Part shown: piece after piece, positions 10,079-17,394 of the stretch | Layout: each line of letters begins with the position of its first letter | Numbering within the stretch: the stretch's first letter is position 1 | Assembly: GCF_002901825.1 (NCBI RefSeq) | Contig: NZ_PPQD01000030.1 | Location: 64,341 to 128,340 of the forward strand | Reading direction: 5' to 3' | Origin: Mammaliicoccus sciuri | Lineage (GTDB): Bacteria > Bacillota > Bacilli > Staphylococcales > Staphylococcaceae | DNA: 64,000 nucleotides | Notes under the pieces: generated by a model | Databases searched by the model: none | Told to the model about the DNA's origin: nothing | What the model saw: the letters and a program-made list of their open reading frames with translations, nothing else | Made by a program: the position numbers and the translations under genes

Positions 10079-10117
10079 AACAAAGCCAAGAGAATGAATG
10101 TCTCTTGGCTTTGTTTT
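10079..10117 (+). terminator. tyrA terminator
   Basis: CAAAGCCAAGAG (10081-10092) pairs perfectly with CTCTTGGCTTTG (10102-10113) across a 9-nt loop and is followed by TTTTG. The 3' arm CTCTTGGCTT is the same sequence that opens each unit of the array at 10144-10799. Confidence 0.88.
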
Positions 10118-10143
10118 GATTAGTGGAATAGATTGTGGATGAT

Positions 10144-10799
10144 CTCTTGGCTTAAATAGGTCGTTAAACCATGACTTGGGCGATCTCTTGGATTAAGTTA
10201 GACATTAAGCCATGACTTAGGCTTTCTCTTGGATTAAGTTAGACATTAAGCCATGACTTGGGCTTTCTCTTGGATTAAGTTAGACATTAAGCCATGACTT
10301 AGGTGATCTCTTGACTTAAATAGGTCGTTAAGCCATGACTTGGGCGATCTCTTGGCTTAAATAGGTCGTTAAGGCATGACTTGGGTGATCTCTTGGCTTA
10401 AGTTAGACATTAAGCCATGACTTGGGCTTTCTCTTGGCTTAAGTTAGACATTAAGCCAAGACTTGGGCAATCTCTTGGTTTAAGTTGTTCGTTAAGCCAT
10501 GACTTGCGCAATCTCTTGGTTTAAGTTGTTCGTTAAGCCATGGCTTGGGTCATCTCTTGGCTTAAGTTAGACATTAAGCCATGACTTAGGCTATCTCTTG
10601 GCTTAAGTTAGACATTAAGCCATGACTTGGGCGATCTCTTGGCTTAAGTTAGGCGTTAAGCCATGACTTGGGCTTTCTCTTGGCTTAAGTTAGACATTAA
10701 GCCATGACTTGGGTCATCTCTTGGCTTAAGTTAGGCGTTAAGCCATGACTTGGGCTTTCTCTTGACTTAAATAGGTCGTTAAGCTAAGACTTGGGTCAC
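10144..10799. repeat. 16-unit, 41-bp tandem hairpin repeat array
   Basis: Sixteen consecutive units of exactly 41 bp, starting with CTCTTGG (or CTCTTGA) at 10144, 10185, 10226 and so on to 10759, with no insertion or deletion. The common unit contains TGGCTTAA-8 nt-TTAAGCCA, an 8-bp inverted repeat able to form a hairpin or cruciform, followed by TGACTTGGG. Units differ by substitutions mainly in the 8-nt loop (GTTAGACA, ATAGGTCG, GTTGTTCG, GTTAGGCG types) and in the 3-base joint (GAT, TTT, CAT, CAA). The frame is closed by TAA stops, so it is not protein coding. It fills the gap between tyrA and the convergent DUF3169 gene. There are no unique spacers, so it is not CRISPR. Confidence 0.96.
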
Positions 10800-10829
10800 T
10801 TCAATTGTACATCCTCATTCATTCAAACA

Positions 10830-10857
10830 AAAAACTGCCCATAAAAGGCAGTTTTTT
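10830..10857 (-). terminator. Terminator of the DUF3169 operon (bidirectional in form)
   Basis: AAAAAACTGCC and GGCAGTTTTTT pair around CATAAAA. The arm overlaps the stop codon of the DUF3169 gene. The T run on the minus strand ends that operon and would also stop transcripts crossing the repeat array from tyrA. Confidence 0.85.
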
Positions 10858-11581
10858 ATATTGTTTCTGATACTTTTTTAGAGTAATACATTGTGTTGAC
10901 TAAATATAAAATAATCAATAATGACACACTAAAGAATTGATTATTGTTTGATGAGATTGAGAATATTGATGATAATGCTATACATCCGATTATTAATTGT
11001 TGGTTCAGTGTATAAGTTTTTTGTAGTGCAATTAATGTAATATATTGTTCTCCACTATCCATCATATCTATTATTTTTTCATTTAATTTTTTATCTCCTG
11101 CTTTAGGATAGTTTCGCTCTGGGTATAATTTTCTCAATTTAGATAAATGCATATATGATATTGGTGCTGTTGCTATTAATGAAATCATCGCAATTAATAA
11201 AGACAGCATACTTGGTTCTTTTGTTAAGTTAATGACGATATTTAGTATTGTTAAAGCTATTGTCATAATGATACCAAGCAATATGGGTGGATAAATTAAT
11301 GTTTTTTCTAACTGTATTTCTATTTCATCTTCATTTTCAGGATTTGTTTCAAATTTTCTATATTTTTCAGCTTTTTTATAAACGTTCAATAAAATGATAA
11401 CTAAAATAACTAATACAATTGCTAGAATAATGGCTGTAATATCAGTTTGCACTGTCGTAAGTTCAATTTCTAAAAAGTCATGTCCTTTTTTAAAAATACT
11501 TGTAAGTAAGCCACCTACTAAACCACCGATCAGCATATATAATATTAAGTTACCAATTAACATAATTTTATTCTTTTTCAT
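10856..11581 (-). CDS. DUF3169-like integral membrane protein
   Basis: 241 residues with about six hydrophobic segments: approximately 8-30, 46-66, 95-118, 125-145, 196-212 and 215-232. There are lysine- and glutamate-rich loops at about 67-93 and 148-180. Length, topology and pairing with a tiny XRE regulator fit the DUF3169 family of Firmicutes, whose function is not established. Its ATG overlaps the regulator's stop by 4 bp (ATGA), so they are co-translated. No transporter or enzyme motif is visible. The family assignment is by resemblance and context. Confidence 0.7.
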   Translation of the reverse strand: MKKNKIMLIGNLILYMLIGGLVGGLLTSIFKKGHDFLEIELTTVQTDITAIILAIVLVILVIILLNVYKKAEKYRKFETNPENEDEIEIQLEKTLIYPPILLGIIMTIALTILNIVINLTKEPSMLSLLIAMISLIATAPISYMHLSKLRKLYPERNYPKAGDKKLNEKIIDMMDSGEQYITLIALQKTYTLNQQLIIGCIALSSIFSISSNNNQFFSVSLLIILYLVNTMYYSKKVSETI

Positions 11582-11781
11582 AATTCATCCTCCTCGAATA
11601 TGAAAACATCTTCAACATTTTCTTTGAGTATTCTTGCTATTCTAACAGCAGTCAATACTGATGGCATAAAGTTATTCCGCTCTATCAAAGAAACTGTTTG
11701 TCTTGAAATTCCTGCTCTTTTAGCCAATTCAGTTTGATTAAATCCTTCCCGAGCTCTTAACTCTTTTACCCTATTTCTCAT
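11578..11781 (-). CDS. Small XRE-family transcriptional regulator
   Basis: 67 residues, almost entirely one Cro/C1-type helix-turn-helix (FNQTELAKRAGISRQTVSLIE at about 14-34) plus the IARILKENVEDVF tail typical of YozG/immunity-repressor-like mini-regulators. The ATG at 11781 is chosen over a TTG eight codons upstream because AGGTGG lies 7 nt before it. It is co-transcribed with the DUF3169 protein. The promoter -35 lies inside a perfect inverted repeat, which implies autoregulation. HTH proteins of this kind often control the membrane protein beside them. Confidence 0.85.
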   Translation of the reverse strand: MRNRVKELRAREGFNQTELAKRAGISRQTVSLIERNNFMPSVLTAVRIARILKENVEDVFIFEEDEL

Positions 11782-11803
11782 TTGACCACCACCTACATTT
11801 ATC

Positions 11804-11865
11804 AATATACACGATTTTAGTCATATTGACAAATATAGTTGTCATTTTGTTATATATAATTGTCA
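11804..11865 (-). promoter_or_regulatory. Promoter and inverted-repeat operator of the XRE/DUF3169 operon
   Basis: On the minus strand -35 TTGTCA (11827-11832), 17 bp, -10 TATATT (11804-11809). The -35 is the right half of a perfect palindrome TGACAA-6 nt-TTGTCA (11827-11844). A third TTGTCA half-site (11859-11864) lies upstream, so two or more regulator dimers could bind. The palindrome is seen directly; binding by the 11578-11781 protein is inferred. Confidence 0.65.
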
Positions 11866-11986
11866 CTGTTCTATGTATAAGAATGCATATCATTGTTAAT
11901 TTATTAAAATCATATTTACTTATTTATAATTATATGTGAAGATTAAATAATTACATATTTCAGAATATTTTGAAGGGGGTATTTTT

Positions 11987-13501
11987 ATGGATCATTTTGG
12001 CTTTTGGTCGATTATTCCTCCAATTATAGCCATTATTATGGTATTACTTACGAGAAGTGTTATTGTTTCATTATTTTTAGGATTATTTTCAGGCATACTC
12101 TTGTTAACAAGCTTTCATCCAATATCTTCTTTAAAAAAATTACTTGGAGATTATTTGTACAGCACGGTTGCTGATGAATATAATGCGGGCATACTTATCT
12201 TATTAGTGTTTATCGGAGGATTTGTGGCGTTGCTTGAGAACTCAGGTGGTGCAAAAGCATTTGCGAATCGATTTATATCAGGTGCAAAAAGTCGTATCAA
12301 AATCCAACTTGCTGCTTGGTTTAGTGGTATTATAATATTCTTTTCTGAAATGGGCACACCTTTAATTGTTGGTCCAATTTATGAAAGTTTATTTGATAAA
12401 GCGAAGATATCACGAGAAAAATTAGCTTGGATTATTGATTCAACAGCATCGCCAGTTTCTGTAATGGTACCGTTTATTGGTTGGGGCGTTTATATTATGG
12501 GTTTAATTGATACAGAATTTAAACGATTAAGTATAGATATGTCCTCATGGGATGCCTTTATGGTTTCATTACCCTACTTTATTTATCCAGTCCTTGCGGT
12601 ATTAATCGTCCCTCTTATTATTTTATTAAAATTAGATTTCGGACCTATGAAAGCAGCTGAGGATCGTATAATGAATACTGGTCAAATTTATTGGGACAAT
12701 GCGAAGCCATTAAGAGAAAGTGTAGAAGTTGATAAAGATGTAGAAAATAAAAGTAAACCCATTCTAATTTGGTTACCTATCGTCATTTTAATTGTTTCAT
12801 TGTTTACTTTATTAGCACCTAAAGGATTCCCGTTCCAAAGTGTAGAGGGTAAAGATTTCAGAATAGCTTTAAGTTTATCTTATTTCTTTGCTGCTATTTC
12901 TATTATCCTATTAATGTTATTTTATAAAGTTAAGACAATTAGCCAATCATTAAATATTTATACTACCGGTATGAAAAATATGACAGATATTTTAGTTATT
13001 TTAGTATTAGCATGGTCTTTAGGAAGTGTATTGGACAAATTAGGAACGGCTAACTATATCGTTCAAGTTATCGATGGCACGATACCACCTGCTATAGTAC
13101 CTGCTTTAATTTTCCTTGTTGGTGCATGTATGTCCTTCGCAAACGGAACTTCTTGGGGAACATTTGCTATTATGTTACCTCTCGCAATTCCATTAGGATA
13201 TCATTTAGACATTTCGTTAGCAGTTTGTATAGGAGCCGTTATTTCTGGAGGTATCTTTGGGGATCATAGTTCTCCAATATCAGATACAACCATATTATCA
13301 TCAACAGGTGCTGGTGCTGATCATAAAGATCACAACAAGACCCAAGTACCGATTGCAATATTTAACGGTATTGTAACAACGATTGCTTTACTTATTACAA
13401 GTATAATTGATTTTAAATTCACACTTATTTTAGCTATCTTATCCATGATATGTGGTGTCTTTATTATAAATCAAGTTCAGAAATATCGGTATAATCATTA
13501 A
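11987..13501 (+). CDS. NhaC-family Na+/H+ (or dicarboxylate/Na+) antiporter
   Basis: 504 residues with about eleven or twelve membrane segments. The C-terminal half carries the NhaC signature SGGIFGDHSSPISDTTILSS and the upstream FANGTSWGTFAIMLPLAIPL. NhaC relatives include Na+/H+ antiporters and the malate-H+/Na+-lactate antiporter MleN, so exchange of a carboxylate is possible, particularly with glycerate kinase and a dicarboxylate transporter gene next door. It is a monocistronic unit with GAAGGGGG before the ATG, ending in a terminator shared with the convergent glycerate kinase gene. Confidence 0.85.
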   Translation: MDHFGFWSIIPPIIAIIMVLLTRSVIVSLFLGLFSGILLLTSFHPISSLKKLLGDYLYSTVADEYNAGILILLVFIGGFVALLENSGGAKAFANRFISGAKSRIKIQLAAWFSGIIIFFSEMGTPLIVGPIYESLFDKAKISREKLAWIIDSTASPVSVMVPFIGWGVYIMGLIDTEFKRLSIDMSSWDAFMVSLPYFIYPVLAVLIVPLIILLKLDFGPMKAAEDRIMNTGQIYWDNAKPLRESVEVDKDVENKSKPILIWLPIVILIVSLFTLLAPKGFPFQSVEGKDFRIALSLSYFFAAISIILLMLFYKVKTISQSLNIYTTGMKNMTDILVILVLAWSLGSVLDKLGTANYIVQVIDGTIPPAIVPALIFLVGACMSFANGTSWGTFAIMLPLAIPLGYHLDISLAVCIGAVISGGIFGDHSSPISDTTILSSTGAGADHKDHNKTQVPIAIFNGIVTTIALLITSIIDFKFTLILAILSMICGVFIINQVQKYRYNH

Positions 13502-13533
13502 AAAGAGATGGGATAATTTCCCACCTCTTTTTA
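13500..13533. terminator. Bidirectional terminator between the NhaC-type gene and glycerate kinase
   Basis: AAAAGAGATGGGA and TCCCACCTCTTTT pair around TAATT, with a T run on one side and an A run on the other. One A/C mismatch on the plus strand becomes a G-T pair on the minus strand. Confidence 0.82.
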
Positions 13534-14670
13534 TTATTTCAATTTAAGCGCTCTAAAAATTTGTTCAGTTTGTTGTTCAATGAGTTTATCACCATTATTC
13601 ATAGCATCTTCTAAAGTCATTGGACCATTTGCAATACTAAATGCTGCAGTTAAGCCTTGTTCGTGAAGTGCTGATAATGGCATCTCTACCGTACCACCAA
13701 TTGCGATAACAGGTATGTCATAAGATTTTGCAATTTGTGCAATTCCTGATATGACTTTTCCACCTGAAGTTTGACCATCAATTTTACCTTCACCAGTGAT
13801 AATTAGGTCTATTTCATTTTCTTTAATAATATCTTTAAAATTCACAAAATCTACTACAAGTTCTATACCTCTTTTTAACTCTGCATTTAAGAACGCTAAC
13901 ATGCCACCTGCTGTTCCACCCGCAGCGCCAGCACCTTCTATATTGCTTATTTCTTGATCTTTAAATGACTTAATAACATCTGCAAAATGAATAAATGATT
14001 GATCTAGCCTCTCTACGATTTCTGGAGTTGCTCCCTTTTGTGGCCCAAATATATAACTTGCACCTTGTTTACCAACGAATGGATTCGTCACATCGCATGC
14101 AATTTCAAATTTCACATCATGTATTTGTGGCATCACATCTGATTGATCTATCGCTTCAATATTATGAATATGTTCTGCACCTAATGGTATTTCTACTCCA
14201 TTTTTATCTAGAAATTGATAGCCTAATGCTTGTAATAAACCAATTCCTGCATCATTTGTAGCACTTCCACCTAAGCATACAATAAAATGTTTAATGCCTT
14301 TTTCAATGGCATCTTTAATAAGTAAGCCTGTTCCATAAGTGGTCGTATGTAATGGATTAAGTTCCTCTTGTTTAAGTAAATCAATCCCTGAACTTGTAGC
14401 TAGTTCTATAATAGCTGTCTTTCCATCACCAGTTATACCATAACTTGATTGAATTGGTCTTGATAACGGATCAATACTCTTAACTCCCATTACTGTTCCT
14501 TTAGTTGCTTGCACTAAATTAATCATCGTACCCTCTCCACCATCTGCCATTGGAAGAATAAACGTTTTAGATTCAGGATCTACTGTTAAAATGCCACGTT
14601 CTATCGCTTGTGCAGCACTGAGTGCATCAATACTACCTTTAAAGGAATCTGGTGCAATTAAAACTTTCAT
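13534..14670 (-). CDS. glxK: Glycerate kinase (GlxK/GarK family)
   Basis: 378 residues. It phosphorylates glycerate, typically to 2-phosphoglycerate, feeding lower glycolysis. Family landmarks are MKVLIAPDSFKGS at the N-terminus, PMADGGEGT, CLGGSATNDAGIGLLQALG and ITGEGKIDGQTSGGK. The ATG at 14670 is preferred to a GTG four codons earlier because AGGTGG lies 8 nt before the ATG and overlaps the GTG. It lies 72 bp behind the DASS-type transporter on the same strand, so the two form an operon. This fits a route from tartrate through glycerate. Confidence 0.93.
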   Translation of the reverse strand: MKVLIAPDSFKGSIDALSAAQAIERGILTVDPESKTFILPMADGGEGTMINLVQATKGTVMGVKSIDPLSRPIQSSYGITGDGKTAIIELATSSGIDLLKQEELNPLHTTTYGTGLLIKDAIEKGIKHFIVCLGGSATNDAGIGLLQALGYQFLDKNGVEIPLGAEHIHNIEAIDQSDVMPQIHDVKFEIACDVTNPFVGKQGASYIFGPQKGATPEIVERLDQSFIHFADVIKSFKDQEISNIEGAGAAGGTAGGMLAFLNAELKRGIELVVDFVNFKDIIKENEIDLIITGEGKIDGQTSGGKVISGIAQIAKSYDIPVIAIGGTVEMPLSALHEQGLTAAFSIANGPMTLEDAMNNGDKLIEQQTEQIFRALKLK

Positions 14671-14742
14671 GAATAACGCCACCTTCTTATGATTTCGTTC
14701 TAATTATATGTTACAGAAAAAATATAAAATTAACAGATTTAA

Positions 14743-16014
14743 TTAATAAAATGGGAAGAATATTGGTAACAGAATCATTGAAACTATGATAGATAAAATA
14801 ATAAGTGGAATACCCGCTATAGCATAGTCTTTAAACTTAAATCCACCAAGACCATAAACCATTGTATTGGCAGGCATTCCAATTGGTGTTGCAAATGCTA
14901 GTGAACCACCGATTACAGTCGCCATTAATACAGCGCTAGGATCAGCCCCCATACCATTTGCAATAGAAATACTAATTGGAACTAATAATGCAGTTGTTGC
15001 TGTGTTAGACATAAAATTCGTCATCGTAGCAGATAACACGAGTATAACAAATAATAATACATACGGAGATGGATCTTTACCTAATGTACTCATTAACGAA
15101 CTAGCAATTAGCTTACCTGCACCAGATACTTGAATAGCATTTGCTAAAGCAAGTGACCCTACAAATAATAATATTGTATTCATATCAATTGATCTCATCG
15201 CTTTTTTCTCTGGAATAACTCTTGTTGCCATTAACACTAAAGCACCAATCCATGCAGAAACATGTAACGCAATACCTATTTGCTGTTCAAAAATCATTGC
15301 GATAACGGTTAAAATCAATACGCCTAAAGACATAACTTGTTTCCATTTTGGAACCTTTGAATAATCAACTTCTTGAGCATATATTGAATCTTCTTCAAGA
15401 TCGACTTCTTCTCTTTTTGGTAATAATTTATGTCCAATTAAAGTGAAATATAATATACCGATAATAAGAATTGGTAACCCTACTTTTGCATATTCAAAAA
15501 ATCCAAATCCATCACCTATTTGTTTAAGCGCTGACTGTGCAATCATGTTACCAGGTGCGCCAATTAAACTTAAGTTACCACCCATTGCAGCTGCAAAAAC
15601 TAATGGTAATAGTAAAGTAGATCTTGAAAAACCGGATTTTGCTGCGATACCAATTACAACTGGTATTAAAACTGCTGCAGTACCTGTATTAGAAAGTACC
15701 CCTGACATTAAACCAGTTATTAACATAACAGAAATAATTAATTGTCTTTCAGTTTTAGCAAATTTTGTGACGATTCCCCCTATTTTTTGAGCCATTCCTG
15801 TCTCGAAAAACGCGCCACCAACAATAAACATAGCCATAAATAATAGTACGTTACTATCAACGAATCCTGCAAAAGCTTCTTCAGGTTTAAGTACGCCTGT
15901 AATGACTAATCCAATTGCGACGATCATCGCAGTTACTGCTAACGGTATTTTTTCCCAAGCGAACATAACTATTGCAAATACTAAAAATATTAAAGTAATT
16001 ATTGAACTATCCAT
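14743..16014 (-). CDS. SLC13/DASS-type anion:Na+ symporter family permease
   Basis: 423 residues with about eleven membrane segments and an internal duplication typical of the ion transporter superfamily. The first half has IGAPGNMIAQSAL and the second TNFMSNTATTALLVPISISI, the paired SNT/GAPG-type substrate and Na+ loops. Dicarboxylates such as malate, tartrate or citrate are the likely substrates from context, not from sequence. ATG 16014 is favoured over GTG 16023 because AAGGGGTG is correctly spaced for the ATG. The promoter carries an operator palindrome and a cre site. Confidence 0.86.
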   Translation of the reverse strand: MDSSIITLIFLVFAIVMFAWEKIPLAVTAMIVAIGLVITGVLKPEEAFAGFVDSNVLLFMAMFIVGGAFFETGMAQKIGGIVTKFAKTERQLIISVMLITGLMSGVLSNTGTAAVLIPVVIGIAAKSGFSRSTLLLPLVFAAAMGGNLSLIGAPGNMIAQSALKQIGDGFGFFEYAKVGLPILIIGILYFTLIGHKLLPKREEVDLEEDSIYAQEVDYSKVPKWKQVMSLGVLILTVIAMIFEQQIGIALHVSAWIGALVLMATRVIPEKKAMRSIDMNTILLFVGSLALANAIQVSGAGKLIASSLMSTLGKDPSPYVLLFVILVLSATMTNFMSNTATTALLVPISISIANGMGADPSAVLMATVIGGSLAFATPIGMPANTMVYGLGGFKFKDYAIAGIPLIILSIIVSMILLPIFFPFY

Positions 16015-16039
16015 ACTAAACACCCCTTATTCCAAAAAT

Positions 16040-16054
16040 TTGATAGCGTTTTCA
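16040..16054. promoter_or_regulatory. CcpA-type cre site
   Basis: TTGATAGCGTTTTCA matches the consensus WTGNNARCGNWWWCA at every defined position. It begins just downstream of the expected start point of the DASS-glycerate kinase transcript. That position would let CcpA repress it when glucose is present. The match is seen; binding is inferred. Confidence 0.75.
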
Positions 16055-16062
16055 TTTCAATC

Positions 16063-16091
16063 ATCGTACATTAACGTATACATTAAGTCAA
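16063..16091 (-). promoter_or_regulatory. Promoter and operator of the DASS-glycerate kinase operon
   Basis: Minus strand -35 TTGACT (16086-16091), 17-bp spacer, -10 TACGAT (16063-16068). The spacer contains TAATGTATACGTTA (16072-16085), a near-perfect palindrome centred on GTATAC that is repeated in the divergent promoter. This is a good candidate site for the GntR/FCD regulator encoded at 17395. Confidence 0.75.
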
Positions 16092-16127
16092 TAATTTAGT
16101 GAAATATTTTTCTTATTAAGTTATATA

Positions 16128-16156
16128 TTGACATTAACGTATACATTATTTAATAA
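16128..16156 (+). promoter_or_regulatory. Promoter and operator of the tartrate/malate dehydrogenase gene
   Basis: Plus strand -35 TTGACA (16128-16133), 17-bp spacer, -10 TAATAA (16151-16156). The spacer holds TAACGTATACATTA (16135-16148), identical to the copy in the divergent promoter. Binding here would block RNA polymerase, so one repressor could silence both arms. Confidence 0.75.
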
Positions 16157-16191
16157 TGGATGTATCACAAAGAAACAGGAGGTTATTTATC

Positions 16192-17286
16192 ATGTCAGAA
16201 GAAAAAACATTTAAAATTGCTGTCATTCCAGGTGATGGTATTGGTAAAGAAGTTGTTAACGAAGGGGTTCGTGTATTAAATCATTTAGCAGAGCAATCCA
16301 ATCATCAATTTTCATTTGATTTTGATTACTTCCCTTGGGGATGTGAGTACTATTTAGAAAATGGTCGTATGATGGCAGAAGATGGATTAGATACTTTAAA
16401 AGACTATGATGCTATATACTTTGGTGCTGTAGGGTTCCCAAATGTTCCCGACCATATTAGCTTATGGGGATTGAGAATCGCAATATGTCAAGGATTTGAC
16501 CAATGGGCAAATATTCGTCCAGTTGAATTTTTACCAGGTGTTGAAAGTAAATTAAATCATCCTGATGTTGAATCTTTAAATTGGGTACTCATTCGTGAAA
16601 ATTCTGAAGGTGAATATTCTGGCGTTGGTGGTCGTAACTTTACTGGTAGAGGTGAAGGAAATGAAGTAGCCGTACAATCATCTTTATTTACAGAAAAAGG
16701 CTGTGAACGTGTTATTAGATATGCTTTTGAAACTGCAAGAAAGCGTAAACGTAAAAAAGTAACAAGTGTTACTAAAAGTAATGCGCAACAATATGGGATG
16801 GTATTATGGGATGATGTATTTAAACGTGTGAGCAAAGAATATCCTGATGTTGAAACAGATCAATGGTTAGTTGATGCTATGGCGGCACACTTTGTGTTAC
16901 ATCCAGAAGATTTAGAAGTCGTAGTTGCATCTAACTTATTAGCAGATATTTTATCTGACTTAGGTAGTGCATTAGCAGGTAGTTTAGGTATTGCAGCAAG
17001 TGCAAACTTAAATCCAGATCGTCGTTATCCAAGCATGTTTGAATCAGTTCATGGTTCTGCACCAGATATTGCTGGTAAAGGTATCGCAAACCCTATTGGA
17101 GCTATTGGTAGTGCAGCATTAATGTTAGATCATTTAGGATTAAAAGAAGAAGCAAATCAAGTCAATGAAGCTATTAAGAAAGCGACAGGTTCTGGCGCAC
17201 TTACAATAGACATCGGTGGTAATACAACAACTAAAAAAATGGCAGATTCAATTATTGAGAACTTACATTCAAATGTGAAGCAATAA
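16192..17286 (+). CDS. Tartrate/D-malate dehydrogenase (TtuC/DmlA/YcsA type)
   Basis: 364 residues of the isocitrate/isopropylmalate dehydrogenase fold. Motifs include PGDGIGKEV at the N-terminus, WVLIRENSEGEYSGVGGR (about 130-147) and the metal-binding region DAMAAHFVLHPEDLEVVVASNLLADILSD split over about 228-256. The ENSEGEYSG-VGGR stretch is characteristic of tartrate/D-malate dehydrogenases rather than LeuB. These enzymes oxidise and decarboxylate D-malate, or convert meso-tartrate to D-glycerate. Context with glycerate kinase favours tartrate to glycerate. The ATG 16192 follows AGGAGG, while the upstream in-frame ATG lacks one. Confidence 0.88.
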   Translation: MSEEKTFKIAVIPGDGIGKEVVNEGVRVLNHLAEQSNHQFSFDFDYFPWGCEYYLENGRMMAEDGLDTLKDYDAIYFGAVGFPNVPDHISLWGLRIAICQGFDQWANIRPVEFLPGVESKLNHPDVESLNWVLIRENSEGEYSGVGGRNFTGRGEGNEVAVQSSLFTEKGCERVIRYAFETARKRKRKKVTSVTKSNAQQYGMVLWDDVFKRVSKEYPDVETDQWLVDAMAAHFVLHPEDLEVVVASNLLADILSDLGSALAGSLGIAASANLNPDRRYPSMFESVHGSAPDIAGKGIANPIGAIGSAALMLDHLGLKEEANQVNEAIKKATGSGALTIDIGGNTTTKKMADSIIENLHSNVKQ

Positions 17287-17314
17287 TTTTATTCGTAATC
17301 ATTTTATATAACCG

Positions 17315-17369
17315 CACGTCTTTCTGTTATAATGAGAGAAACTCATTTTAAGAAAGACGTGTATTTTTT
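17315..17369 (+). terminator. Long hairpin after the dehydrogenase gene, overlapping a possible gntR promoter
   Basis: CACGTCTTTCT (17315-17325) pairs with AGAAAGACGTG (17351-17361). A second inner stem AATGAG/CTCATT lies in the loop, and TATTTTTT follows. The loop also contains TGTTATAAT, an extended -10 (17328-17333) that could start the regulator transcript. Terminator and promoter would then share the same bases. Confidence 0.72.
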
Positions 17370-17394
17370 ATTATTTGAATGAGGAGGATACGAC

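Noticed and set aside
10144-10799. CRISPR array
   Set aside because: The 41-bp units are contiguous with no unique spacers and no cas genes nearby. It is a tandem minisatellite.
10144-10799. Coding repeat protein
   Set aside because: Units contain TAA in several frames and 41 is not a multiple of three, so no long frame exists on either strand.
15443-15790. 115-residue ORF antisense to the DASS transporter
   Set aside because: A shadow of a well-supported transporter gene with no initiation signal.
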